This document shows, piece after piece, positions 18,681 to 26,429 of a DNA stretch of 28,057 nt. The translations under genes were made by a program, and so were the position numbers. Numbering within the stretch: the first letter of the stretch is position 1; each line of letters starts with the position of its first letter. Source of the stretch: Muribaculaceae bacterium (GTDB taxonomy: Bacteria; Pseudomonadota; Alphaproteobacteria; Rs-D84); the NCBI GenBank assembly GCA_023665245.1, contig JAMPEH010000017.1, positions 1 to 28,057 on the forward strand, in the 5' to 3' direction. The notes under the pieces are model-generated. The model did not search any database, had not been told where the DNA came from, and worked only from the letters and a program-made list of their open reading frames with translations.

Positions 18681-20467
18681 TACTTGTGTTTGGAGGGACA
18701 ACTGAAGGCCGGGTGGCTATAAAGACTCTTGACGAAGGCGAAGGGAAATACTTATATTCGACCTTTGGAAAGAGCCAGCAGGTGGAGTGTGTGCATGGCA
18801 CACATATCACCGGAGCTTTGACCGAGGTTGACATGCTGGATGTTTGCCGCAAAAATGAAGTGAAACTGATTGTGGATGCCGCCCATCCCTTTGCCATCAA
18901 CCTCCACAACACCATCGGAACAGTAGCAAACGAATTGGGACTTCCTGTCATAAGGCTGGAAAGAATCTATCCGCCAATGCCCGAATCCGGTATAGTGTGG
19001 TGTGAGGACTTTGAAGATGCAATAAAAAAAATGGAAGCTCTCGGAGTCAATAAACTATTGGCGCTGACAGGTGTCAATACAATTCCAAAGCTGAAGAAGT
19101 ATTGGAATCGACATGAGACATGGTTTCGGGTGCTCAACCGCATTGAATCAATTGAAGAGGCTCAAGGCCACGAATTTCCAAAAGACCATCTTGTGTTTTA
19201 TGAGAAGCATGACACCGACAAGCTAATAGGTGCATTGAATCCTGATGCAATTATAACGAAAGAGAGTGGCGTTACAGGAGGGGTGGAGGAGAAGGTAAGG
19301 GCTGCTACTGCAAATAATGTGAAATTATTTATAGTACGTCGCCCTAAACTGCCCGATAACTTCATCATTGTCGATGGACGACATGGACTGCGAATGGAGA
19401 TTGAACGCCTTTTGCCTGACTTCTACACTCTACATACCGGTTTTACTACCGGATCATGTGCTACTGCGGCTGCCAAAGCTGCCTTGTGGGGTTTGCTCAA
19501 AGGCGAAAAGCTATCGGAAGTACGGTTCTTGATTCCGGAGGGAGAAACGATGAAGATGGACGTCGAAAGCGTTGAAATCTCTGAAAGTTCTGCTGTTGCA
19601 TCTGTAATCAAGAATGCTGGTGACGACCCTGATGTAACAGACAAAAGCCGAATCACCGTATCAGTCTCTTACAATGAAAATAACGGGATCACATTCAAGG
19701 GAGGCGCCGGCATCGGTACTGTCACACTACCGGGAATAGGGCTGGAAGTAGGTCAACCGGCTATCAATCCTGTACCCAGAGAAATGATAACTAATGAATT
19801 GTCATCTCTATACTCGGGAGGACTGGAAGTAACCGTCACGGTTGAAAATGGAGAAGAATTGTCGGCTAAAACATTTAATCCTCGCGTAGGAGTGGTAGGC
19901 GGAATATCGATTATTGGCACCACAGGAATTGTCCGACCGTTCTCTCATGAGGCTTTTGTGCAGGCAATACGGCGAGAAATGGAGGTAGCATTGGCTGTCG
20001 GTTGTAAAAGAATTGTAGTCAATTCGGGAGGCAAGAGCGAGAGATCGATGAAAACGCTATATAGAGATCTGTCACCGCAGGCTTTCATTCATTATGGAAA
20101 TGCAATTGGTGATACCATGGCGTTGGCCAATGAACTCAATGTGCCGGAACTCACGGTTGGATTAATGCTTGGCAAGGCGGTTAAGTTGGCTGAAGGCAAT
20201 ATGGATACACATAGCCATAAAATTACGGTCAACCGAGATTTCTTATGCGGTATCGCAATCGAATGTGATTGCTCTGACAATGCAGTTAACACAATTTCCC
20301 AAATTAATATGGCAAGGGAACTCTGGAGCGCTTTGATGGTTGAAGACTCCGACCGCTTTTTCCCAACTGTATTACAACATTGTTTCAACCATTGTTCATC
20401 TCTATATTACGGCAATCTTGAAGCTGTCCTTATAGACGATGAAGGAAAAATAAGATACAAGCTATGA
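18677..20467 (+). CDS. cbiJ/cbiD: CbiJ-CbiD fusion (precorrin-6A reductase and C1-methyltransferase)
   Basis: The 596-residue protein has CbiJ/CobK at the front (MILVFGGTTEGR, IVDAAHPFA, LALTGVNTIPKLKK), which reduces cobalt-precorrin-6A, and CbiD from about residue 250, whose family signature HTGFTTGSCATAAAKAAL begins at His253. CbiD methylates C1 and is specific to the anaerobic pathway. Both domains look complete for their families. ATGA overlaps link it to the CbiG-CbiF gene and to cbiA. Confidence 0.94.
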   Translation: MILVFGGTTEGRVAIKTLDEGEGKYLYSTFGKSQQVECVHGTHITGALTEVDMLDVCRKNEVKLIVDAAHPFAINLHNTIGTVANELGLPVIRLERIYPPMPESGIVWCEDFEDAIKKMEALGVNKLLALTGVNTIPKLKKYWNRHETWFRVLNRIESIEEAQGHEFPKDHLVFYEKHDTDKLIGALNPDAIITKESGVTGGVEEKVRAATANNVKLFIVRRPKLPDNFIIVDGRHGLRMEIERLLPDFYTLHTGFTTGSCATAAAKAALWGLLKGEKLSEVRFLIPEGETMKMDVESVEISESSAVASVIKNAGDDPDVTDKSRITVSVSYNENNGITFKGGAGIGTVTLPGIGLEVGQPAINPVPREMITNELSSLYSGGLEVTVTVENGEELSAKTFNPRVGVVGGISIIGTTGIVRPFSHEAFVQAIRREMEVALAVGCKRIVVNSGGKSERSMKTLYRDLSPQAFIHYGNAIGDTMALANELNVPELTVGLMLGKAVKLAEGNMDTHSHKITVNRDFLCGIAIECDCSDNAVNTISQINMARELWSALMVEDSDRFFPTVLQHCFNHCSSLYYGNLEAVLIDDEGKIRYKL

Positions 20468-21735
20468 AATCTACATTCTTAATAGCGGCAACTTCTTCAG
20501 GATGCGGCAAAACCACGCTGTCGTTGGGGCTTATACGTGCACTTGCGCGGGCTGGGAAGAGAGTTCAGCCATTCAAATGCGGTCCTGACTATATCGATAC
20601 GCAGTTTCAAACTATAGCTGCCGGACATGAAGCAATTAATCTCGATCTGTTTATGGCCTCCGAAAATCATGTTCGCTCGTTGTTTTCCCATTATTCTGCA
20701 AATGCTGATGTGAGTGTCGTTGAAGGAGTTATGGGAATGTTTGATGGATTTGATGGAATGAGAGGCAGCAGTGCCGACTTAGCCCGCATGCTGGATATTC
20801 CGGTAGTTTTGTTGATTAACGCCACTTCTACTGCTTATTCCGTAGCTGCTACAATTTATGGCTTTACCCACTTCTACCCGGATATCAAAGTGGTCGGAGT
20901 CATATTCAATCGGGTTGCCTCTCCAAATCACTATTCTTTTCTAAAGAAGGCGTGTGAGGATGTAGGAGTGGAATGCTTTGGATATATGAAAAGATGCGAG
21001 GCATTACAGACGCCGTCGCGACATCTTGGCCTTACATTATCTACAGCAAAAGATATGAACCGATTTATAGATATAGCCGCTGAGGAGGCTGGGAAAGACG
21101 TGGATCTCGACCGCTTGATTTCTGCCACTTTAATGGCTGACCGTCCTAAGGAGGAATTAATAATACCAATAATGCGAGACCTTACTGTCGCGGTTGCCCG
21201 TGATGAGGCCTTTAGCTTCATCTATCCGGCTAACCTCAAGTCGTTCGGAAAAATTCGCTATTTCTCTCCTTTGCATGATGAGCATTTGCCTGAGGCCGAC
21301 TTGGTCTATCTTCCCGGAGGGTACCCTGAACTCTACGCTTCATGCCTCGCGGCAAACCATATCATGCGACGCGACATAAAGTCATTTGCTGAAGCAGGCG
21401 GCCATATTTTGGCCGAGTGTGGCGGTCTCATATATCTGTGTGAGCGGATAGACGGACATGAAATGTGCGGGATATTCCCAATGAACGCGACAATGAGTGA
21501 AAGCAAACTTCATTTAGGTTATCGCACTGTAGCCTTTCAGAATATAACATTGAGGGGGCATGAATTTCATTACTCTCACATAACTGATCCATCACCTGAG
21601 TTATCTATCGCACAACAAACAAATGCAAAAGGACGGGAGGTTGATACTCACGTCTATAGATATAAAAACGTCATCGCCGGCTATACACATCTATATTGGG
21701 CTGAATCTGACTTATTAAAACTTTGGACGATATGA
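20464..21735 (+). CDS. cbiA: Cobyrinic acid a,c-diamide synthase
   Basis: CbiA uses ATP and glutamine to amidate the a and c carboxyls of cobyrinate. The 423-residue product has an N-terminal P-loop (SSGCGKTT, residues 11-18), KCGPDYID, and a C-terminal glutamine amidotransferase domain with the nucleophile Cys319 (AECGGLIYL) and the partner His409 (YTHLYW). Length is normal. Its stop overlaps the start of the adenosyltransferase gene (ATGA at 21732-21735). cbiP, which amidates the other positions, is not in the window. Confidence 0.95.
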   Translation: MKSTFLIAATSSGCGKTTLSLGLIRALARAGKRVQPFKCGPDYIDTQFQTIAAGHEAINLDLFMASENHVRSLFSHYSANADVSVVEGVMGMFDGFDGMRGSSADLARMLDIPVVLLINATSTAYSVAATIYGFTHFYPDIKVVGVIFNRVASPNHYSFLKKACEDVGVECFGYMKRCEALQTPSRHLGLTLSTAKDMNRFIDIAAEEAGKDVDLDRLISATLMADRPKEELIIPIMRDLTVAVARDEAFSFIYPANLKSFGKIRYFSPLHDEHLPEADLVYLPGGYPELYASCLAANHIMRRDIKSFAEAGGHILAECGGLIYLCERIDGHEMCGIFPMNATMSESKLHLGYRTVAFQNITLRGHEFHYSHITDPSPELSIAQQTNAKGREVDTHVYRYKNVIAGYTHLYWAESDLLKLWTI

Positions 21736-22298
21736 ATAGAATATATACCCGTACAGGAGACAAGGGCACGACAGCTATACACGGAGGTGAGCGGGTGCCT
21801 AAGACAGATATAAGAATTGAAGTTAACGGATGTCTCGACGAACTTAATGTCGCAATAGGTATTCTCCGTACACTCCTGTCTCCCGGTTATCGGTGGCAGA
21901 ATTGTTTGCGGGAGATACAAATCAATCTAATGGCGATAATGAGCCTCGTTGCCACACGCAGTGAGAAGCGTCCGTCTAACCCAAATCAACTCCCCACGGA
22001 TATAATTAAGTATACAGAACGGCTTATAGACCAGGTTAATGGTGAATGTTCCTCCCCTAAAAGCTTCATATTGCCAGGAGGCACACCCTCTGCAGCACAA
22101 ATGCACCAATGCCGTGTATTGGCTCGCAAGGCAGAAAGGTGCCTCTGGCTCCTCAACGACCAAGATGAAGTGCCACCGCCAATATTATGTTACCAGAATC
22201 GCTTGTCTGACCTTTTCTTCATTATGGCAAGATGGGAACTACAGCACTCAGGAACTCCGGAAGAAATATGGAGGGATTTCGGATATTATCGTAAATAG
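21732..22298 (+). CDS. pduO: PduO-type cob(I)yrinate/cob(I)alamin adenosyltransferase
   Basis: The 188-residue product transfers adenosine from ATP to cob(I) corrinoids. Family features are the ATP-binding start YTRTGDKGTT, CLDELN, FILPGG and the helix ARKAERCLWLL, with NRLSDLFF near the end. I took the ATG at 21732, which overlaps the cbiA stop; a TTG at 21723 would add only three residues. The next gene starts 46 nt downstream. Confidence 0.93.
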   Translation: MNRIYTRTGDKGTTAIHGGERVPKTDIRIEVNGCLDELNVAIGILRTLLSPGYRWQNCLREIQINLMAIMSLVATRSEKRPSNPNQLPTDIIKYTERLIDQVNGECSSPKSFILPGGTPSAAQMHQCRVLARKAERCLWLLNDQDEVPPPILCYQNRLSDLFFIMARWELQHSGTPEEIWRDFGYYRK

Positions 22299-22344
22299 TA
22301 TCAGAGCAATTAATAGCAAAAGTCTCCAATCATTATCTTTATTT

Positions 22345-23853
22345 ATGTTTACCAAATTTTTCCGTAATATACACAAATTTCTCGGCATACCTCTTTCATT
22401 GGTTTTCGTGATTTGGTTCTTGTCGGGAATTGTCATGGTGTTTACTTCTGACTTCCCGCGTGCTCCTCGTATTGATCCTGCCGCCACCCCCCTAAAAGGA
22501 GATATCCTCCTGTTGGATTCCCTAGTGGCATCATCTCTCAATGCGGAGGACACTCCGAACTCAATAATATTTTCAGGGAGGAAAGATAAAATTCTGGTTA
22601 CAATCAACTCTAAAGACACCTGTGTAGTGCTCGACGCAATCACAGGTGAGCCATACGAGGCTGAGAATCTTACTCCAACCTACGTAGCAAAAATGTACTG
22701 CGATGCGCCTATTAGTCGTATCGATACACTGGAGAAGGTCGATCAGTGGATTCCCTTTGAGCGTTACGAAAAGTCAATGCCAATTTACAAATTCTATTAT
22801 GGCAATCCCCAACAGACCCAATTGTATGTGACATCTTCCAATGAATTTATCCAAATAACGGATAAGTCACATCGTATCAAGGCTTGGTTCAGCACTATTC
22901 CACATTGGATATATTTCACTGCTTTGAGAAAACATCAGAAGGCCTGGACTGAAACCGTAATATGGGCAGCACTCCTTGGTTGTCTCATGTGTGTGGCAGG
23001 AATAATCGTCGCTATTATTGATTGGTGGCATCATGCGCGTCGTGCCGGTCTATTCTCCATTCCCTATCGTAAAAGATTATGGCGTTGGCATTTTATCCTT
23101 GGCATATTATTCGGATGGTGTTGTATTACATTTGCCTTCAGCGGTTATATGTCAATGGCTCCACTCCCCAAATTCCTCATAAAGGAGCGAATGTCAGTTT
23201 ATGATTCGAAAGCAGAGAGTGCACAATGCGAAGGGCGTAAACCACGCTTCCGCAGAGAGGGACACAACACAATGGCACCAATCGAAAATTACTCGCTTTC
23301 GCCAGCAGACATTATTGCGTCTTCTGACTCTGTAATCAAAATATCCTTAAAGTCATGGAATGGTTACCCATACTATACAGTAACCTATCCCTCTTCAACG
23401 CGTAATATCGATGCCACGCACAAGGATATGCGCGACTTCGTATTGACCACGGATCTTGTGGCAAGGTCGGTTGTAAAAAAATTTCCTGATACCAATCCCA
23501 TACTCACTATTGTCGAAGGATACGACTCGGAATATTATCCACGCAAAGGGCGAACCCTGCCTTTGCCGGGAATAAAGGTAGAATATCAAGGCGACGAACT
23601 TAACACTGTGGAATATTACGATCCAAATGGACTTGGCGTTCGCTTTTATGACGATAATTCTCGTCTGCATGATATGCTATATGGCAAGTTACACCGATTG
23701 AGTTTCAAGATCCTTACAGACTATTCATGGTTGTGGTATACTGTAATGCTTTTACTATTACTCGGTGGGACATCACTATCCGTTACCGGAATGGTTATGG
23801 CTGTCCAATGGATTATACGCAAACTTTATGGACTTAAGTCTAAGATGAAATAA
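22345..23853 (+). CDS. PepSY-associated membrane protein (putative reductase-like)
   Basis: The 502-residue product has the PepSY-TM architecture: four membrane segments (about residues 14-35, 203-228, 247-275 and 460-487) flanking two large extracytoplasmic parts. The start at 22345 (MFTKFFRNIHKFLG) sits just before the first helix; the open frame extends further upstream to 22039 only because it runs through pduO. PepSY-TM proteins often sit next to siderophore receptors, and some are ferric-siderophore reductases. Here, in a B12 operon and next to a receptor remnant, it may act on bound metal or corrinoid. The function is inferred. Confidence 0.85.
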   Translation: MFTKFFRNIHKFLGIPLSLVFVIWFLSGIVMVFTSDFPRAPRIDPAATPLKGDILLLDSLVASSLNAEDTPNSIIFSGRKDKILVTINSKDTCVVLDAITGEPYEAENLTPTYVAKMYCDAPISRIDTLEKVDQWIPFERYEKSMPIYKFYYGNPQQTQLYVTSSNEFIQITDKSHRIKAWFSTIPHWIYFTALRKHQKAWTETVIWAALLGCLMCVAGIIVAIIDWWHHARRAGLFSIPYRKRLWRWHFILGILFGWCCITFAFSGYMSMAPLPKFLIKERMSVYDSKAESAQCEGRKPRFRREGHNTMAPIENYSLSPADIIASSDSVIKISLKSWNGYPYYTVTYPSSTRNIDATHKDMRDFVLTTDLVARSVVKKFPDTNPILTIVEGYDSEYYPRKGRTLPLPGIKVEYQGDELNTVEYYDPNGLGVRFYDDNSRLHDMLYGKLHRLSFKILTDYSWLWYTVMLLLLLGGTSLSVTGMVMAVQWIIRKLYGLKSKMK

Positions 23854-23880
23854 TAAATCCTTATTCATCTTTCAACCAGT

Positions 23881-24044
23881 ATGGAAAAAAAGTTTTTGAC
23901 AACGATTTCAACTGTTGCTGTCCTTTTGGTTGCCACGACGGAAGTAAACCATTTGGAGACCTCTCTGATATTGAATCTATTGAGGTACTGAAAGGACCAG
24001 ATGCCGTACTCATGGGATACGGCGTTATGGGAGGTATCATCAAA
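23881..24044 (+). pseudogene. Remnant of a second TonB-dependent receptor
   Basis: An ATG at 23881 opens a signal-peptide-like frame (MEKKFLTTISTVAVLLVATT). After about 20 codons the recognisable sequence moves to a different frame (about 23937-24044) that reads FGDLSDIESIEVLKGPDAVL and MGYGVMGGII, the unmistakable end of a receptor plug domain. The segment between signal peptide and plug, and the whole barrel, are gone. The remnant ends where the cobT stump of the other strand begins. It lies 27 nt after the PepSY gene, so a PepSY-receptor pair probably once stood here. Confidence 0.75.
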
Positions 24045-24197
24045 TTCTGGTGTCAGCGTCTGTTGAATCAGGCTTATATGCAAAGCCAACTCCTCCAATC
24101 TCCCCAGTGCGCCTTAAGGCTTGGTAAGATTATCGATTTTATTGCTTATGACTGATTCAATCGATCTATCAATCGGTTTTATGTCAAACTTTTTCAT
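24042..24197 (-). pseudogene. cobT: cobT stump (nicotinate mononucleotide:DMB phosphoribosyltransferase)
   Basis: Read on the minus strand from the ATG at 24197, the frame gives MKKFDIKPIDR and KIDNLTKP, a TAA at 24114-24116 (codon 28), then in the same frame GALGRLEELALHISLIQQTL. This is the start of CobT, where KPxGSLGRLEELA is normal, so one sense codon (probably Lys) has become a stop. The similarity ends at about codon 52 (24042), where the remnant of a receptor of opposite orientation begins; about 300 residues are missing. CobT activates the lower-ligand base, so this step is not encoded here any more. Confidence 0.82.
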
Positions 24198-24203
24198 CTT
24201 TTA

Positions 24204-24738
24204 TTATCCTTTGATTTTTACTGGTATGCCGGGCAAAGTCATATATACTTCCTGAGCCACCGATGCCACATATTGATTAATAGTTCCCTGCAAATCTGCA
24301 AACACGCGCTGCATCTTATTGGGACTAATCCCTCCCATACCCACTTCATTTGTGACTATTATGAATGTTGCATTTTTCTTAAGTAAATATTCTATTTGCT
24401 CTTTAAGCGAAGCAAAGGCTTCATTATAACATTCTTCTTTTTCAAAAAAACCAATTGGCAGCCCATAAAGTAAGGCAATCTATAAGCACTACTTCGTTGT
24501 CTGATATAGTTACGTCATCCGCATATAATGGAGATTCGATATTCCGCCACACTCCTTTGCGTCTTTCCTTATGTATGGCAACCCGATGCTCCATCTCTTC
24601 ATCCATTACTCTGGCTGTAGCCATATAGATAGGGTGAGATGACAGTTTTAATGCCAGACTCTCAGCAAAAACACTTTTACCGCTTCACTGTCCCCCGGTA
24701 ACCAAAATAATCTGGGCTTTTATTTTCTCTTCTTGCAT
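24204..24738 (-). pseudogene. cobU: cobU (adenosylcobinamide kinase/guanylyltransferase), nonsense plus frameshift
   Basis: From the ATG at 24738 the minus-strand frame reads IILVTGGQ-stop-SGKSVFAESLA: the TGA at 24685-24687 sits in the P-loop where the family has Arg (GGQRSGKS), so CGA to TGA is likely. The frame continues with MATARVMDEEMEHRV, HKERR and LIDCLTLWAANWFF to a run of seven A on the plus strand (24444-24450), where one extra base shifts it. Removing that base restores FEKEECYNEA, then IVTNEVGMGG and a tail ending at 24204. The start lies inside the last codons of the PepSY gene, and the end is 6 nt from the cobT start, so it was an operon member. Two separate lesions make it a clear pseudogene. 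Confidence 0.9.
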
Positions 24739-25787
24739 AGTCTTTTAAGCCAAAGGTAATAACCTGAAACAGGGAGAACTGCCCCCATAATCACACAAAT
24801 CAGGTAAAAGATGCGTGATGCCCATCCCATCCAAGAACCTTCATGGAGAGTATATATCCATCCTTTGATATGATTGGCGCATTTCTTATCGACATATAGA
24901 TTTGGAGTGGTTATAGCGCCTGTAGTCTCATCAAAGATATAAGTGTCATATGCCTGTTGGTTGCCGACACCTCCAATCACGACATCCACTTCACCTTGAT
25001 ACATTCTTATCTCTTTATCCAAGTTTTCTTCCATTATTTGTCGGTAAGCAGTGTTCCATGCACTGAACTTATCTGCGGGCGTTTTATGGCTTGAAGATTT
25101 AGCCACTTCGCTTCCCAAAGCAGAGTATAGTGATTTCTTATACCAATCAAATGACCAAGTAAGCCCGGTAAGAATACATATTACGAGTACAAGTGAACTG
25201 AAGAGGCCACCTATGGAATGAATATCAAACCAAAATTTATAGGAGCCATGATTGACTGTGATTTTGAATTTATCATGCCAATTACCCTTTGTCGGCCACC
25301 AAATCACAAATCCGGTGATAATAATTAAGAAAAGTCCTATAGAAGTTACGCCTACTATAAATTTCCCCATTTTTGCACCATAACCTCCATCGGCTTTCGA
25401 TTTACCAAATATACGACGGTGAGCGGCGCTTGCGATCTTAAAAATTTGTGCCCGTTCATATTTCCCTATGACTTCGCCAGTATATTGATTCACCCATAAT
25501 GCAGCCATGGCAGGCCTGGCAAGCATAACCTTATAGGCATGGTTCGGATCTGGGTAAGTAGTCAATCCGACAATACTGTTTTCTCCATCCAAGTAACTGT
25601 TTGCCGAAGATAGTATTGAATCAACCGGTAGAGGGTTATTGCCATTTCCGTTGACTTCGGCTTGTCCGATGTGACCAAAATCACGTTCAAAGAGCAATAC
25701 TGCTCCAGATATACACATTAAAACAATTATCAATCCCAATGGAACTGACAACCAAAGATGTAGAAGTTTGAAAATCCGTCTGCTCAT
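24720..25787 (-). CDS. PepSY-associated membrane protein behind a B12 riboswitch
   Basis: The product is about 355 residues with four membrane segments (near the N-terminus, at about 153-175, 190-215 and 325-345) and a PepSY-type periplasmic part between them. Conserved-looking features include HLWLSVPLG at the start and WWPTKGNWHDK after the second helix. I chose the ATG at 25787 (MSRRIFKLLHLW) because it starts just ahead of the first helix; an ATG at 25820 would add 11 residues. It is the first gene after a cobalamin riboswitch and leads the cobU and cobT remnants. It is a different subfamily from the longer PepSY protein at 22345. A role in reducing corrinoid or metal at the membrane is a guess. 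Confidence 0.85.
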   Translation of the reverse strand: MSRRIFKLLHLWLSVPLGLIIVLMCISGAVLLFERDFGHIGQAEVNGNGNNPLPVDSILSSANSYLDGENSIVGLTTYPDPNHAYKVMLARPAMAALWVNQYTGEVIGKYERAQIFKIASAAHRRIFGKSKADGGYGAKMGKFIVGVTSIGLFLIIITGFVIWWPTKGNWHDKFKITVNHGSYKFWFDIHSIGGLFSSLVLVICILTGLTWSFDWYKKSLYSALGSEVAKSSSHKTPADKFSAWNTAYRQIMEENLDKEIRMYQGEVDVVIGGVGNQQAYDTYIFDETTGAITTPNLYVDKKCANHIKGWIYTLHEGSWMGWASRIFYLICVIMGAVLPVSGYYLWLKRLCKKRK

Positions 25788-25835
25788 AAAAAAATTATTT
25801 TGTTCCAGAAATAGTCTCATAAAAATATGCAACAA

Positions 25836-25992
25836 GGCAGGTTTCCTGACTTAGCCCATATCTTGCCGGTCTTCCCTCTCGATATAGAAGTGACACTGTT
25901 GTGGCAGATACTTTTCGGACATCACAGTAGCTGGAACTGTTCCGGTTTCACACCGGATTCCCTCTAATCGGTGATATGTGCCGATTCACCTT
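25836..25992 (-). promoter_or_regulatory. Second cobalamin riboswitch
   Basis: On the minus strand the aptamer core is readable: GGGAATCCGGTG, GAACAGTTCCAGCTACTGTGA, and the B12 box TAAGTCAGGAAACCTGCC at 25836-25853. An outer stem AATCGG/CCGATT near 25965-25986 closes the 5' part. It lies directly in front of the PepSY gene and would repress the PepSY-cobU-cobT operon when cobalamin is plentiful. Only about 50 nt separate the B12 box from the chosen start, so the expression platform is short. Confidence 0.93.
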
Positions 25993-26001
25993 ATTACTTT
26001 G

Positions 26002-26009
26002 CAAAGTTA
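26002..26009 (-). promoter_or_regulatory. Promoter -7 element of the minus-strand B12 operon
   Basis: The minus strand reads TAACTTTG here, a match to the Bacteroidetes TAnnTTTG element, with the expected start of transcription right before the riboswitch. A good TTTG at -33 was not found. The element is part of a 12-bp palindrome, ACTTTGCAAAGT (25996-26007). Confidence 0.6.
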
Positions 26010-26039
26010 CGAAAAATTTCCCTACTCCTTGGCTTTACA

Positions 26040-26429
26040 ATTCAATTTCACCATTTTGGAATTGCCTGTAGAGAAATAGATAAAACGGCAGATGCATATT
26101 CCCAGTTAGGCTACTCAAAAGGCGAAATAATTTTCGACCCCTTGCAGAATATCAATATCTGTTTCCTCTCACATCCGGAGATGCCTCTTGTTGAGTTATT
26201 GTCTCCAGTGGATGAAAATTCACCCGTTGTGCAGATCCTTGAGAAGAACGGTGTCACTCCATATCATACATGCTATGCTGTTGATGACATCGATAGCGCT
26301 GTAAAAGAGTTCAAACGACAGAGATACGTGATTGTCTCAAAACCAAAGGAAGCATGTGCCATAGAGGGGCGCCGGGTGGCATTCCTTTATAGCGCAGGCA
26401 TGGGTTTAATTGAACTTGTTGAAAAATAA
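26040..26429 (+). CDS. VOC-family (glyoxalase/epimerase-like) protein without an ATG start
   Basis: The product is a small vicinal-oxygen-chelate protein of about 129 residues. Putative metal ligands are the His in FHHFGIAC, the His in PYHTCYAV and the Glu in GLIELVE. Similarity begins at QFHHFGIAC, directly after an ATT codon at 26040 where relatives have ATG. The frame is open upstream to a GTG at 25971, but that part reads through the riboswitch and its promoter and looks non-coding. So the start is either a rare ATT, or was lost at the island boundary. The FkbH-type gene overlaps its end, which suggests both belong to one locus; methylmalonyl-CoA epimerase is a more distant possibility. 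Confidence 0.72.
   Translation: MQFHHFGIACREIDKTADAYSQLGYSKGEIIFDPLQNINICFLSHPEMPLVELLSPVDENSPVVQILEKNGVTPYHTCYAVDDIDSAVKEFKRQRYVIVSKPKEACAIEGRRVAFLYSAGMGLIELVEK

Noticed and set aside
22039..22344. N-terminal extension of the PepSY gene to 22039
   Set aside because: This part is the pduO coding region in another frame; the membrane protein logically begins at 22345.
24442..24624. Stand-alone 60-codon minus-strand gene
   Set aside because: It is the middle part of the broken cobU frame.
26040..26429. Methylmalonyl-CoA epimerase as a link to B12 metabolism
   Set aside because: The VOC protein is tied by overlap to the FkbH-like gene and no mutase gene is near; a B12 link rests on adjacency alone.
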